Of a stretch of 64,000 nucleotides of DNA, positions 20,550-29,837 are shown piece by piece. The notes below the pieces were generated by a model. It was not told where the DNA came from, did no database searches, and saw only the letters and a program-made list of their open reading frames with translations. The translations under genes and the position numbers were made by a program. The stretch comes from Pseudomonas paraeruginosa PA7 (lineage in GTDB: Bacteria > Pseudomonadota > Gammaproteobacteria > Pseudomonadales > Pseudomonadaceae), in assembly GCF_000017205.1 (NCBI RefSeq), contig NC_009656.1, positions 2,980,001 to 3,044,000 on the forward strand. Reading direction: 5' to 3'. Positions within the stretch are counted from its first letter, which is position 1; each line of letters opens with the position of its first letter.

Positions 20550-21767
20550 TCAGAGCGTGCCGCGGCGCGGCGGCAGGCGGCCGTTGAGGTAGTAGTCGCC
20601 GACCGCGTGGTACTTCCAGCGCACCGGGTCGTGCAGGGTGTGTACGCGGGCGTTGCGCCAGTGACGGTCGAGACCGAGCTCGGCGAGACAGGCGCGGCTG
20701 CCGCCGAGCTCGATCAGCTTGCTGCCGGCCAGCAGGGCGACCTCGGTGGTCAGCGCGCGGGCTTCGGCGACGGCGATCGAGGCGGCCGCCACGCTTTCCG
20801 CGTCCGGTTCGGCGGTGGCCCGATCGAGCACCCGCCCGGCACGCTCCAGCAGCGCTTCGGCGGCGTGCAGGCGGATCGCCAGGCGACCGATCTCATGGAT
20901 GGTCAAGGGGTCGTCGCTGGCCTTGTCGACGCCGGAGTCGACCCAGGGGCGGGCACGCTCGCGGACGAAACGCAGGGTGTCCTCGAAGGCGCCGCGGGCG
21001 ATCCCGGCGTCGATCGCCGCGTGGAGGATCTGCGCCAACGGGCCGACGGTGGTCGGGCGCTCGAAGGCGTCCTGGAACGAGACCACGTCCTCGGCGGCCA
21101 CCGCTACCCGGTCGAACAGCGCCGAACCGCTGCCGGTGGTGCGTTGACCGAAGCCGGACCAGTCGTCGACGATTTCCAGCCCGGCACTGTCGCGCGGGAC
21201 GAAGACCAGTTGCTGGCGGCCCTCGTCGTCTATCGCCAGGGTCGGCACCCGCTGCGCGTAGAGTGCGCCGGTGCAGTAGAACTTGCGCCCGTCCAGGCGG
21301 TAGCCGTCGCCGTCGGCGCGCAGGCGGGTGCGGCGCTCGCTGGCGGTACGTGTACCGATCTCGGCCAGGGCGTTACCGAAACGCTCGCCGGCCAGGGCGG
21401 CGCCGAACAGGCGACGTTTCTGCGCCGGCGAGCCGTTCACCCGCAGCACTTCGAGGGCGTAGAAATGGTTCTGCGGAATCTGCCCCAGGGAACTGTCGGC
21501 GGCGCTGACGATCGCCACCACCTTCGCCAGGGTCACCCGCGAGACGCCGGCCCCGCCGTATTCGCGGGGCACCGCGATACCCCACAGGCCGGAACGGGAG
21601 GACAGCTCCAGTTCTTCCAGCGGCAGGCGCCGCTCGCGGTCGCGCTGGATGCTTTCGCGGGTGAACAGGGCGGCCAGCTCGCGGGCCGTTTCCAGGGCTT
21701 CGTCGTCGCTGCCGATGCGATGGGCAGTGGTCGTGGGATTGTCGCGCGTGGCGTGTGCGAGGCTCAT
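20550..21767 (-). CDS. SfnB-family sulfur-acquisition oxidoreductase (copy 1)
   Basis: A 405-residue acyl-CoA-dehydrogenase-fold protein of the SfnB/DszC-like family. Characteristic stretches are AVPREYGGAGVSRVTLAKVVAI, DDWSGFGQRTTGSGSALFD and the C-terminal HWRNARVHTLHDPVRWKYHAVGDYYLNG. Members are induced by sulfate starvation and thought to be FMNH2-dependent oxygenases acting on organosulfur compounds. It lies 10 bp after its paralogue at 21778-23013, so the pair looks like a tandem duplication; a third copy is at 41354-42589. Confidence 0.85.
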   Translation of the reverse strand: MSLAHATRDNPTTTAHRIGSDDEALETARELAALFTRESIQRDRERRLPLEELELSSRSGLWGIAVPREYGGAGVSRVTLAKVVAIVSAADSSLGQIPQNHFYALEVLRVNGSPAQKRRLFGAALAGERFGNALAEIGTRTASERRTRLRADGDGYRLDGRKFYCTGALYAQRVPTLAIDDEGRQQLVFVPRDSAGLEIVDDWSGFGQRTTGSGSALFDRVAVAAEDVVSFQDAFERPTTVGPLAQILHAAIDAGIARGAFEDTLRFVRERARPWVDSGVDKASDDPLTIHEIGRLAIRLHAAEALLERAGRVLDRATAEPDAESVAAASIAVAEARALTTEVALLAGSKLIELGGSRACLAELGLDRHWRNARVHTLHDPVRWKYHAVGDYYLNGRLPPRRGTL

Positions 21768-21777
21768 CGGGCGCTCC

Positions 21778-23013
21778 TCAGATCCATGAGTGACGCGCCG
21801 GACGGGCGCCGTTCAGGTAGTAGTCGCCGACCGCGTGGACTTTCCAGCGCACCGGGTCGTGCAGGGTGTGGGTGCGGGCGTTGCGCCAGTGCCGGTCGAG
21901 GTTGAACTCGGCGAGCGTGGCGCGGCTGCCGGCCAGCTCGAAGAGCTTCTCGCTGGCGGCCAGGCTGATCTCGGTGCTCAGCACCTTGGCCTCGGCCACG
22001 GCGATCGAGGCGCGTGCCGCCGACTCGGCGTCCACCGGCCGCGCGGCCACTTCATCGAGGACCTGGCCGGCCTTCTCCAGCAGGGCGTTGGCGGCGTGCA
22101 GCTCGATTTGCAGGCGGCCGACCTCGGCGATGCTGTAGAGCTCATCGCTGGCGCGTTCGACCTGGGCGTCGATCCAGGGCCGGCTGCGTTCGCGGACGAA
22201 CGCCTGGGCGTCGTCCAGCGCCGCCTGGGCGATGCCGGCGTCGATGGCGGCCTGGATCAGTTGCGAGACGGCGCCCTGGAGGCTCGGGATCTCGGCCAGC
22301 AGGCCGTTGTGGATCAGCATGTCGCCGGCTACCGGCACCTCGTCCAGCAGTACCGTGCCGCTGGCGGTGGTGCGTTGGCCGAAGCCGGACCAGTCGTCGA
22401 CGATGCGCAGGCCGGGAGCGCCGCGCTCGACGAAGAGCATCACCGCGCGCTCTTCCTCGTCGATGGCCTTGACCGCCACCCAGTGGGCGAACAAGGCGCC
22501 GGTGGAGTAGAACTTCTCGCCGCTGACCCGGTAGCCGTCGCCGTCGCGACGGACCCGCGCCTTCAGCTCCAGGGTATGGCGGGTATTGCGCTCCGGTCCG
22601 GCATTGGCCAGCCGGCGGCCGTCGAGGATGCCACGGAACAGCTTGCGTTTCTGCGCCGGGCTGGCGACGTTGTCGATCACGCTGAGCAGGCCGAACTGGT
22701 TCTGCGGGATCTGCCCGAGGGCCGGGTCGGCGGCACAGATGACGCGGAACACCTCGGCCAGGGTCACGTGGGAAACCTGCGCGCCGCCATGGGCGCGGGG
22801 AATGCCGATGCCGCCCAGGCCGAGGCGGGTGAAGAGTTCCAGCTCCTGCCAGGGCAGGCGTCGTTCGCGGTCGCGTAGCGCCGCTTCGCGACGGGCCAGT
22901 CCGGCTACCTCGTGGGCGGCCTGCAACGCCTGGGCGTCGTTCTCGATGAGGCGTGCCGGGAGTAGCCGGGGCGCCTGGTCACGAAGATCCTTGGGTGCGG
23001 TGTCGTCGGTCAT
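21778..23013 (-). CDS. SfnB-family sulfur-acquisition oxidoreductase (copy 2)
   Basis: A 411-residue paralogue of the neighbouring protein: GIPRAHGGAQVSHVTLAEVFRVI, DDWSGFGQRTTASGTVLLDEVPV and HWRNARTHTLHDPVRWKVHAVGDYYLNG. First gene of the leftward operon of two SfnB-like oxygenases, an LLM monooxygenase and a MetQNI transporter. Upstream is a sigma-54 element on the minus strand (23197-23214) and an activator dyad (23297-23314), so I infer SfnR-type control. The exact substrate is unknown. Confidence 0.85.
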   Translation of the reverse strand: MTDDTAPKDLRDQAPRLLPARLIENDAQALQAAHEVAGLARREAALRDRERRLPWQELELFTRLGLGGIGIPRAHGGAQVSHVTLAEVFRVICAADPALGQIPQNQFGLLSVIDNVASPAQKRKLFRGILDGRRLANAGPERNTRHTLELKARVRRDGDGYRVSGEKFYSTGALFAHWVAVKAIDEEERAVMLFVERGAPGLRIVDDWSGFGQRTTASGTVLLDEVPVAGDMLIHNGLLAEIPSLQGAVSQLIQAAIDAGIAQAALDDAQAFVRERSRPWIDAQVERASDELYSIAEVGRLQIELHAANALLEKAGQVLDEVAARPVDAESAARASIAVAEAKVLSTEISLAASEKLFELAGSRATLAEFNLDRHWRNARTHTLHDPVRWKVHAVGDYYLNGARPARHSWI

Positions 23014-23196
23014 GGTTCAGCCTTGCAGCGTGGTGGTTCCGCCAGCGGCATCGGTGTGGCGCGGCTCGCGGGTTCGGTGGTGCGGGTGGAACGCCTGGAG
23101 GTGGGAGGGAAACAGGCGGTAACGACATGCTCGCCGGGCACCTCTGGCAGTTCGGATAGGTGGCTGGCGCGATCGCCAAGCCTCTGATGGGTCCGC

Positions 23197-23214
23197 TTGC
23201 ACAAGCCGTGCCGT
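23197..23214 (-). promoter_or_regulatory. Sigma-54 promoter of the SfnB/met operon
   Basis: On the minus strand the sequence reads CGGCACGGCTTGTGCAAG. GG (23212-23211) and GC (23200-23199) are ten bases apart, and the -24 block GGCACG matches consensus exactly. It sits about 185 bp upstream of the first gene start (23013). Confidence 0.75.
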
Positions 23215-23296
23215 TCGATAATCAAATGAAAAATCAATGGCTTGCCGATTTTCTCCAACAGTTTTTGCTGGTCGGCGGGCGCTGCCTGTTGCTCCG

Positions 23297-23314
23297 CTGT
23301 TGCCTGGGCAACAG
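23297..23314. promoter_or_regulatory. Activator dyad upstream of the SfnB/met operon
   Basis: CTGTTGCCTGGGCAACAG: both seven-base arms are perfect and identical to the arms of the msuE site at 9666. It lies about 85 bp upstream of the -24 element at 23211, suited to an enhancer-binding protein. A half site CTGTTGC is also present at 23286-23292. Confidence 0.75.
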
Positions 23315-23430
23315 TTACCGGCGGATTACAGCCGGATGCCGCGCGCCGGCGCCGTGCTGCTAGGGTGATAGGGTTTCGCGCGCGGCGGTCTGTCGCGCGC
23401 CCACCCACCCGGACCGTCGAAGGAGCTCCC

Positions 23431-24666
23431 ATGCAGAGCGCTAACGCTTCACAACTCACCACCGACATCGCCGTGATCGGCGGCGGCGCGGCCGGCATCG
23501 GCGTGATCGCCAGCCTGCTGAAACGATCGCCGGGGTTGCGCATCAGCCTGGTCGAACCGGCGGACACCCACTACTACCAACCGGGCTGGACCCTGGTCGG
23601 TGGCGGCGCCTACTCCCAGGGCGACACCGCGCGGCCGATGGCCGCGCTGGTGCCGGCCGGCGTGGAGTGGCTGCGCACCCGCGTCGAGCGGGTCGAGCCC
23701 GGGGAGCGGCGATTGCTGCTGGAGAACGGCGGCAGCCTGGAATACCGCAACCTGATCGTCTGTCCCGGCCTGCGCCTGGCCTGGGAGCGCATCGAGGGGC
23801 TGGAGGAGAGCCTCGGGCGCAACGGCGTCACCTCCAACTACCGCTACGACCTGGCGCCCTATACCTGGGAGCTGGTGCGCGGACTGCGTGGTGGCAAGGC
23901 GCTGTTCACCCAGCCGGCGATGCCGATCAAGTGCGCCGGGGCGCCGCAGAAGGCCATGTACCTGTCCTGCGACCACTGGCTGCGGGAGGGCGTGCTGCGG
24001 GACATCGAGGTCGAGTTCGACCTGGCCGGCGCGGCGCTGTTCGGCGTCGCCGACTTCGTCCCGCCGCTGATGGAGTACGTGCGCAAGTATTCGGCCGAGC
24101 TGGTGTTCAACTCCAACCTGGTGAAGGTCGACGGCGCGGCGCGCAAGGCCTGGTTCGAGGTGAAGGACGCCGACGGCAACGCCAGCCGGGAGGAGAAGGA
24201 TTTCGACCTGCTGCACGTGGTGCCGCCGCAATTGCCGCCGGACTTCGTCGCCGCCAGCGGCCTTGGCGATGCGGCCGGCTGGTGCGAAGTCGATCCGGCG
24301 ACCCTGCAGCACGTCCGCCATCCGGAGATCTTCGCCCTCGGCGACGTCTGCGGCACCGCCAACGCGAAGACCGCGGCGGCGGCGCGCAAGCAGATCGTGG
24401 TGGTCGCTGAGAACCTGCTCGGCCTGCGCAGCGGCCGTGGCCTGCCGCTGCGCTACGACGGTTACGGCGGTTGCCCGCTGACCGTGGAACGCGGCCGGGT
24501 GGTGCTGGCGGAGTTCGGCTATGCCGGCAAGCTGCTGCCGACCTTCCCGCTGGAGCCCACCGCGGCCAGCCGCTTCGCCTGGCTGCTCAAGCGCCACGTA
24601 CTGCCCTGGGTGTACTGGAACGCCATGCTCAAGGGCCGGGAGTGGCTGGCGCGGCCGGGGCGCTAG
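23431..24666 (+). CDS. Sulfide:quinone oxidoreductase, type II-like
   Basis: A 411-residue FAD-dependent disulfide-reductase-fold protein. The N-terminal GGGAAGIG dinucleotide motif is near residues 17-24. Two Cys lie in contexts matching the catalytic pair of type II (mitochondrial-like) sulfide:quinone oxidoreductases: C168 in KCAGAPQK and C348 in GYGGCPLTVE. The C-terminal LPWVYWNAMLKG matches the membrane-associating tail. It would oxidise sulfide to polysulfide or a thiol acceptor and pass electrons to quinone, relieving sulfide released during sulfur metabolism. ATG with AGGAG upstream. Divergent from the sulfur operon and convergent with mtlZ. Confidence 0.85.
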   Translation: MQSANASQLTTDIAVIGGGAAGIGVIASLLKRSPGLRISLVEPADTHYYQPGWTLVGGGAYSQGDTARPMAALVPAGVEWLRTRVERVEPGERRLLLENGGSLEYRNLIVCPGLRLAWERIEGLEESLGRNGVTSNYRYDLAPYTWELVRGLRGGKALFTQPAMPIKCAGAPQKAMYLSCDHWLREGVLRDIEVEFDLAGAALFGVADFVPPLMEYVRKYSAELVFNSNLVKVDGAARKAWFEVKDADGNASREEKDFDLLHVVPPQLPPDFVAASGLGDAAGWCEVDPATLQHVRHPEIFALGDVCGTANAKTAAAARKQIVVVAENLLGLRSGRGLPLRYDGYGGCPLTVERGRVVLAEFGYAGKLLPTFPLEPTAASRFAWLLKRHVLPWVYWNAMLKGREWLARPGR

Positions 24667-24708
24667 ACCGGGCGGCAGCTCTCGGCCTGACCCTCCGCAC
24701 GGCCGGCC

Positions 24709-25641
24709 TCAAAACTCGTGGGCGAACGGCAGGTCCGGCCCCACCCGCGAGCAGGTGACCGCCGCCGCGCGGATGGCGAAGGCGAGCATCGCGTCGATCG
24801 CTTCCCGCGACAGCGTGGCTAGCCCGGCCGGGCTGTCGGCGTCGAGGCGGCGGAGGTAGGCGAGGGTCGCCGCCTGGAAGGTATCGCCGGCGCCGACCGT
24901 ATCGCGCAGCGCCAGGGTGCTATCCGCCGGGCGACTCCAGCTGCCGTGGGCGCAGTGCACGCTGGCGCCGGCGCCGCCGTGGGTGACGAAGACCAGCCGG
25001 CAGCGCGGGTTCAGCCAGTCGCGGGCCACCTCGCCGGGGTCGCGGCCGGGGTAGAGCAGGGCCAGGTCTTCCTCGCTGGCCTTGATCAGGTGCGCATGAC
25101 TGGCGAAGGCCTCGACCCGGCGTCGCCAGAGGTCGATGTCCGGCTGCGGGTCGAGGCGCACGTTGGGATCCAGGCTGACCAGACGCCGGCCGCTCTCGCG
25201 CCGGACCAGCGCCAGCAGGGTGTCGGCCACCGGTGTCACCACCAGGGTATAGGAGCCGACGTGCAACCCGCGTATCCGCCCATCCAGCGTCGGCAGGTGT
25301 TCCAGGCGCACCTGGCGGTCGGCGCAGCCGTCGCCGCGGAACTGGTATTGCGCCGAGCCGCTGGCGTCGAGGCCGACCATCGCCAGGGTGGTCGGGGCGT
25401 CGCTGGGCACCAGGAAGCCGCAGTCCACGCCTTCTTCTTCGAGCACCCGGCGCAGCCGCGCGCCCAGGTAGTCGCCGGACAGCCCGCCGAACAGCGCCGC
25501 CTCCACGCCCAGCCGGCGCAGGCCGACGGCGACGTTGAACGGCGAGCCGCCGGCGATCGCGGTGAAGCCCAGCTCGTTGCTGCGCGCAGCGCTTTCCAGG
25601 CTGAAGACATCGAAAAGGGCCTCGCCACACACCAGGTACAT
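24709..25641 (-). CDS. mtlZ: Fructokinase of mannitol catabolism
   Basis: A 310-residue PfkB-family sugar kinase. The N-terminal AGGSPFNVAVGLRRLG binds sugar and the C-terminal DTVGAGDTFQAA holds the catalytic Asp and anion hole. In the mannitol pathway it phosphorylates the fructose formed by MtlD. I chose the ATG at 25639-25641, with GGAG six bases upstream; the longer frame upstream looks non-coding. Last gene of mtlEFGKDYZ. Confidence 0.9.
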   Translation of the reverse strand: MYLVCGEALFDVFSLESAARSNELGFTAIAGGSPFNVAVGLRRLGVEAALFGGLSGDYLGARLRRVLEEEGVDCGFLVPSDAPTTLAMVGLDASGSAQYQFRGDGCADRQVRLEHLPTLDGRIRGLHVGSYTLVVTPVADTLLALVRRESGRRLVSLDPNVRLDPQPDIDLWRRRVEAFASHAHLIKASEEDLALLYPGRDPGEVARDWLNPRCRLVFVTHGGAGASVHCAHGSWSRPADSTLALRDTVGAGDTFQAATLAYLRRLDADSPAGLATLSREAIDAMLAFAIRAAAVTCSRVGPDLPFAHEF

Positions 25642-25682
25642 GCAGTTCTCCAGAACGCCAGAAGAGGAAGGAAAGCCGGCCA

Positions 25683-27173
25683 TTATCGCGCAGGCAGGTG
25701 CTCCAGGTAACGCCGGTAGGCCTGTTCGTAGGCCGCCTGTTGTCGCGCCTGGGGCTGGGTGCGGGTCGACTCGTCGAGCGCCACGCAGCGCCGGCACAGG
25801 GCTTCCAGGCTTTCACCGGCGCCGCTTTCGCGGCCCAGGCTCCAGGCCGCCTGGAGCGCCGCGCCAAGGGCGGCGGCCTCGGTCTGCCGCGGACAGACCA
25901 GCGGCAGGCCGAGCAGGTCGGCGAGCGTCCGCCGCCACAGCGGGTTCTTCGCCGCGCCGCCGACCAGGCGGATTTCCTCGCCCGGCAGGCCGCTGGCGCG
26001 CAGCAGGTCGAGGCCGTAGCGCAGGCCGAAGGCGGTGCCTTCGAGCACCGCCCGGCAAAGATTGGCGCGGCTCAGGTTGGCCGCGGTCATGCCGTGCAGG
26101 CTGGCGCTGGCGTGCGGTAGCGCCGGAACCCGCTCGCCGTCGAAGAACGGCAGCATCAGCAGGCCCTCGGCGCCGACCGGCGCCTGGGCCGCCAGCCGGG
26201 AGAATTCGTCGAGGTCGAGATGCAGCAGGTCCTGTACCAGGCCGCAGGCACCGGTGAGGTTCATCGTGCAGGCTAGCGGCAGCCAGCCGCCGGACGAGGC
26301 GCAGAAGCTCGCCAGCTCACCGTGCGGGCTGACCAGGGGCCGCTCGGCATAGGCGGCCAGGGTGCCGGAGGTGCCCAGGCTGGCGGTGAGCAGGCCGGGG
26401 CGGATGTTGCCGGTGCCGATGGCGGCGAGCATGTTGTCGCCGCCGCCACCGGCCACCCGCGTGTGGGGAGCCAGGCCGAGGGCGGCGGCCGCTTCGGGGC
26501 GCAGGTTGCCGATGCAGGCGCCGGGCTCGATCAGCTCCGGCAGCGCCGCCGCCAGGCGTCCGCCCGGCTCGACCAGCTCCAGCACGTCGCTGGCCCAGGT
26601 GCGCCGGCGCACGTCGAAGTAGCCGCTGCCGGAGGCGTCGCCCGCTTCGCTGCAGGCGCGGCCGGTGAGCCAGTGGTTGAGGTAGTCGTGGGGCAGGAGG
26701 ATGTGCGCGACGCGGGCGAACAGCTCGGGAAAGCGGCGCCTGCTCCAGAGCAGCTTGGACAGCGTGTAGCCCGGCGCGAGCACCAGTCCCAGGCGTTCCA
26801 GCGAGCCGGCCGGGCCGCCGAGGGCTTCCAGCAGCTCGCGGTTCTCCTCTGTGCTCTCGGTGTCGCACCAGAGCTTGGCCGGGCGCAACGCCCGGCCCTC
26901 GGCGTCGAGCAGGAGCAGCCCATGCTGCTGGGCGGAAACCGCCAGGGCGCGGACCTCGCGGCCGTCCACCGCGGCTTCCTCAAGGGCCATGCGTACCGCG
27001 CTGGCCATGGCTTCCAGCCAGTCCGCCGGGTCCTGTTCGCGGCGTCCGTCGCGGCCTTCCGGCGGGCGCTGCGCGGCGCTGCCCAGGCCCAGCGTGCGGC
27101 CGCTGCCGGCGTCGAGCAGCAGCGCCTTGCTGCCCTGGGTGCCGCAATCGATGCCGAGGAACAATCCGCGCAT
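25683..27173 (-). CDS. mtlY: Xylulokinase of the polyol operon
   Basis: A 496-residue FGGY-family carbohydrate kinase: N-terminal GIDCGTQGSKALLLD phosphate loop, WCDTESTEEN, and the C-terminal VGGAAKNPLWRRTLADLLGLP. It would phosphorylate D-xylulose formed from D-arabitol by the same dehydrogenase. I prefer the ATG at 27171-27173, with GGAGG five bases upstream; an ATG six codons earlier overlaps the mtlD stop (ATGA) and is possible. Confidence 0.9.
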   Translation of the reverse strand: MRGLFLGIDCGTQGSKALLLDAGSGRTLGLGSAAQRPPEGRDGRREQDPADWLEAMASAVRMALEEAAVDGREVRALAVSAQQHGLLLLDAEGRALRPAKLWCDTESTEENRELLEALGGPAGSLERLGLVLAPGYTLSKLLWSRRRFPELFARVAHILLPHDYLNHWLTGRACSEAGDASGSGYFDVRRRTWASDVLELVEPGGRLAAALPELIEPGACIGNLRPEAAAALGLAPHTRVAGGGGDNMLAAIGTGNIRPGLLTASLGTSGTLAAYAERPLVSPHGELASFCASSGGWLPLACTMNLTGACGLVQDLLHLDLDEFSRLAAQAPVGAEGLLMLPFFDGERVPALPHASASLHGMTAANLSRANLCRAVLEGTAFGLRYGLDLLRASGLPGEEIRLVGGAAKNPLWRRTLADLLGLPLVCPRQTEAAALGAALQAAWSLGRESGAGESLEALCRRCVALDESTRTQPQARQQAAYEQAYRRYLEHLPAR

Positions 27174-27187
27174 GCGGCCCTCCGGAG

Positions 27188-28663
27188 TCATTCGCCGAGT
27201 ACCTGGCGCAGGGTTTCATTGACGCCGTGCCGGCGCAGGCTGTCGTAGAGCCGCTCGAAGGCCTCGACGAAGGCCTCCGAGGCCGGGATCGCCGGGCCGA
27301 ACACGGTCTCCACGCCGAGCAGGCGCCGGCCCAGGCCGTGGCGTTCGGCAACCAGCGCCTGGCATTCGGCGGCGCGCGGATCGGGAATCGGGTAGCGCTC
27401 GCCATGCTCGTCGACCCCGCCCAGGTACAGCGCCCAGGCCGCCGCCACCAGGGCCACCCGTTCCAGCGGCCGGCCGGCGGCGATCAGCCGATTGGCGGTG
27501 GGGACGATGAACTTGGGAAACTTCGACGAGCCGTCCGAGCAGACCCGTTCCAGCTGGTCGGCGATGGCGCGGTTGGCGAAGCGCTCGACCAGGCTGTCCT
27601 TGTAGCGCTCCAGGTCGATCCCTGGCACCGGCGCCAGCAGCGGGGCCACGTCGCGGTCCATGAAGGCCCGCACGTAGCGGCGCAGCAGCGGGTCGCCGAG
27701 GGTCTCGTGGACGAAGCGGTAGCCGCGCAGGAAGCCCAGGTAGGTGAGCGCCAGGTGGCTGCCGTTGAGCAGGCCGATCTTCATCTCCTCGTAGGGCGTG
27801 ACGTCGTCGGTGAACTGCACGCCGACCTTTTCCCAGGCCGGACGCCCGGCGCTGAAACGATCTTCCAGCACCCATTGCACGAAGGGTTCGCAGACCACCG
27901 GCCAGGCGTCCTCCACGCCGTGCCGCTCGGCCAGCTGGCGGCGGTGGGCGGGGCTGGTCATCGGGGTGATGCGGTCGACCATGGCGTTGGGGAAGCTGAC
28001 GTGCGCCGAGATCCAGCGTGCCAGCGCCGGGTCGAGCCGTTCGGCGAAGGCCAGCAGCGCCTTGCGCGCCACCTCGCCGTTGTGCGGGAGGTTGTCGCAG
28101 GACATCACGGTGAACGCCGGCACGCCAGTGTCGCGGCGCCGCCGCAGAGCCTCGCAGAGAAAGCCGAAGACCCCGTGCGGGGTCCGCGGGTTGGCCAGGT
28201 CGTGGCGTACCAGCGGCAGTTCTGCGAGGAACTCGCCGCTGCCGTCGTCGATGCAGTAGCCGCCTTCGGTGATGGTCAGCGAGACGATGCGGATGGCCGG
28301 CTCGGCAAGCTTTTCCAGCAGCGCCTCGGCACCGTTCTCGGCGAGCAGCATGCCGCTGATGGCGCCGATCACGCGGACCTCGGTGTCCGGCTGGTCGCCC
28401 AGCTCGCAGAGGGTGTAGAGGTAGTCCTGGGCGGCCAGGGCGTCGTGCATGGCGCGGTCGTCGCTGCGCAGGCCGGCGCCGCAGATCGCCCAGTCGAGGG
28501 CTTCGCCGCGGTTCATCAGGGCGTCGGTGTAGGCCGCCTGGTGCGCGCGGTGAAAGCCGCCGACGCCGATGTGGACGATGCCCTGGCGCAGTTGCGCGGG
28601 GTCGTAGGACGGGCGGGCGACAGCGGTCGCCAGCAGGGGGAGGTGCTGCCGGTTGAGTTTCAT
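27188..28663 (-). CDS. mtlD: Mannitol 2-dehydrogenase
   Basis: A 491-residue long-chain polyol dehydrogenase. The NAD-binding region near residues 27-35 is IVHIGVGGF, and the catalytic KxxxxNxxH motif is visible in KIGLLNGSHLALTYLG near residues 295-310. It oxidises D-mannitol to D-fructose (and often arabitol to xylulose) in the cytoplasm. The 22-bp gap after mtlK and overlap-range spacing with mtlY support one transcript. Confidence 0.93.
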   Translation of the reverse strand: MKLNRQHLPLLATAVARPSYDPAQLRQGIVHIGVGGFHRAHQAAYTDALMNRGEALDWAICGAGLRSDDRAMHDALAAQDYLYTLCELGDQPDTEVRVIGAISGMLLAENGAEALLEKLAEPAIRIVSLTITEGGYCIDDGSGEFLAELPLVRHDLANPRTPHGVFGFLCEALRRRRDTGVPAFTVMSCDNLPHNGEVARKALLAFAERLDPALARWISAHVSFPNAMVDRITPMTSPAHRRQLAERHGVEDAWPVVCEPFVQWVLEDRFSAGRPAWEKVGVQFTDDVTPYEEMKIGLLNGSHLALTYLGFLRGYRFVHETLGDPLLRRYVRAFMDRDVAPLLAPVPGIDLERYKDSLVERFANRAIADQLERVCSDGSSKFPKFIVPTANRLIAAGRPLERVALVAAAWALYLGGVDEHGERYPIPDPRAAECQALVAERHGLGRRLLGVETVFGPAIPASEAFVEAFERLYDSLRRHGVNETLRQVLGE

Positions 28664-28685
28664 CGGTGGGTTCCCGCTGGCGGCT

Positions 28686-29798
28686 TCAGGCCGCCTGTTG
28701 CAGTCGTTTGTCGAGGGCCTGGCCGTTGCTGTCGAACAGGTGGCAGTGCGCCGGATCGAAGCCCAGCTCCAGGGTTGCGCCGTAGTCCGGTGCGAAATCG
28801 CCGCGCACGCGCAGGGTGAGCATCTCCCCCGAGTCGGCGCGGACATGGCAGAAGCTGTCGCTGCCCAGGCGCTCGCTGACGTCGGCGGCGACCCGCAGCA
28901 GGCCCTGGAAGGCATGGCCCGGGCAGGCGAGGTTCAGGTGTTCCGGGCGGATACCGAGGGTCACCGGGCTGCCGGTGGCCAGCTCGCCGGCGCATAGCGG
29001 CAGGCCGACGCGCGCGCCGCATTCGAGGGCGACCTCGCAGTGCTCGCCCTGGTTGCGGCTCAGATGGCCGCGCAGGAAGCCCATCCTCGGCGTGCCGAGG
29101 AAGCCGGCGACGAACAGGTTGGCCGGATGGTGGTAGAGCTCCAGCGGCGAGCCGACCTGCTCGACGCGCCCGCCGTTGAGCACCACCACCTTGTCCGCCA
29201 GGGTCATCGCCTCGACCTGGTCGTGGGTCACGTAGATCATGGTCGCCGCCAGTTCCTGGTGCAGCCGCGCCAGTTCCAGGCGCATCTGCACGCGCAGGGC
29301 GGCGTCGAGGTTGGACAGCGGTTCGTCGAAGAGGAATATCTTCGGGTTGCGCACGATCGCCCGGCCGATCGCCACCCGCTGCCGCTGGCCGCCGGAGAGC
29401 TGGCGCGGCTTGCGCTCCAGCAGCGCTTGCAGTTCGAGGATATGCGCGGCGGCGTCGACCTTGGCGGCGACCTCGCGCTTGTCGACGCCGGCCAGGTCGA
29501 GGGCGAAGGAGAGGTTCCTGCGCACCGTCATGTGCGGGTACAGCGCGTAGGTCTGGAAGACCATGGCCAGGTCGCGCTTCGCCGGCGGAGTGTCGGTGAT
29601 GTCCGTGCCGTCGAGGGCGATGCTGCCGCCGCTGGCCTCTTCGAGGCCGGCGATCAGGCGCAGCAGGGTCGACTTGCCGCAGCCGGAGGGGCCGACGAAG
29701 ACCACGAACTCGCGGTCGCGGACGTCGAGGTCGATGCCCTTGATGATGGCCTGGCCGTCGAAGCCTTTCTGCAGGTTGCGGATCCTGAGATCAGCCAT
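28686..29798 (-). CDS. mtlK: Polyol ABC transporter ATPase
   Basis: A 370-residue MalK/UgpC-type ATPase: Walker [13 protein letters not shown]-loop [12 protein letters not shown], signature [15 protein letters not shown] and Walker [14 protein letters not shown], followed by a C-terminal TOBE/OB-type regulatory domain (~residues 235-370). It powers mannitol/sorbitol/arabitol import through MtlF-MtlG. GGAGGT ribosome binding site. Confidence 0.93.
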   Translation of the reverse strand: MADLRIRNLQKGFDGQAIIKGIDLDVRDREFVVFVGPSGCGKSTLLRLIAGLEEASGGSIALDGTDITDTPPAKRDLAMVFQTYALYPHMTVRRNLSFALDLAGVDKREVAAKVDAAAHILELQALLERKPRQLSGGQRQRVAIGRAIVRNPKIFLFDEPLSNLDAALRVQMRLELARLHQELAATMIYVTHDQVEAMTLADKVVVLNGGRVEQVGSPLELYHHPANLFVAGFLGTPRMGFLRGHLSRNQGEHCEVALECGARVGLPLCAGELATGSPVTLGIRPEHLNLACPGHAFQGLLRVAADVSERLGSDSFCHVRADSGEMLTLRVRGDFAPDYGATLELGFDPAHCHLFDSNGQALDKRLQQAA

Positions 29799-29837
29799 GG
29801 TGGAATACCTCCGTGGACGAAAGGATGGGGATGCGCT

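Larger units (their letters stand above)
23014..23430. promoter_or_regulatory. 417-bp divergent control region between the sulfur operon and sqr
   Basis: No gene is visible here. It contains a sigma-54 element reading leftward, an 18-bp activator dyad and an A+T-rich patch at about 23218-23265. On the rightward side I see no GG-N10-GC element for the quinone oxidoreductase gene. A shared activator could still act on both genes through the dyad. Confidence 0.6.

Noticed and set aside
23218..23265. Rightward sigma-54 promoter for the sulfide:quinone oxidoreductase gene
   Set aside because: No GG-N10-GC element could be found on the plus strand anywhere in this gap.
25642..25797. N-terminal extension of mtlZ
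   Set aside because: The extension overlaps the 3' end of mtlY and has no ribosome binding site; PfkB proteins start near the chosen ATG.
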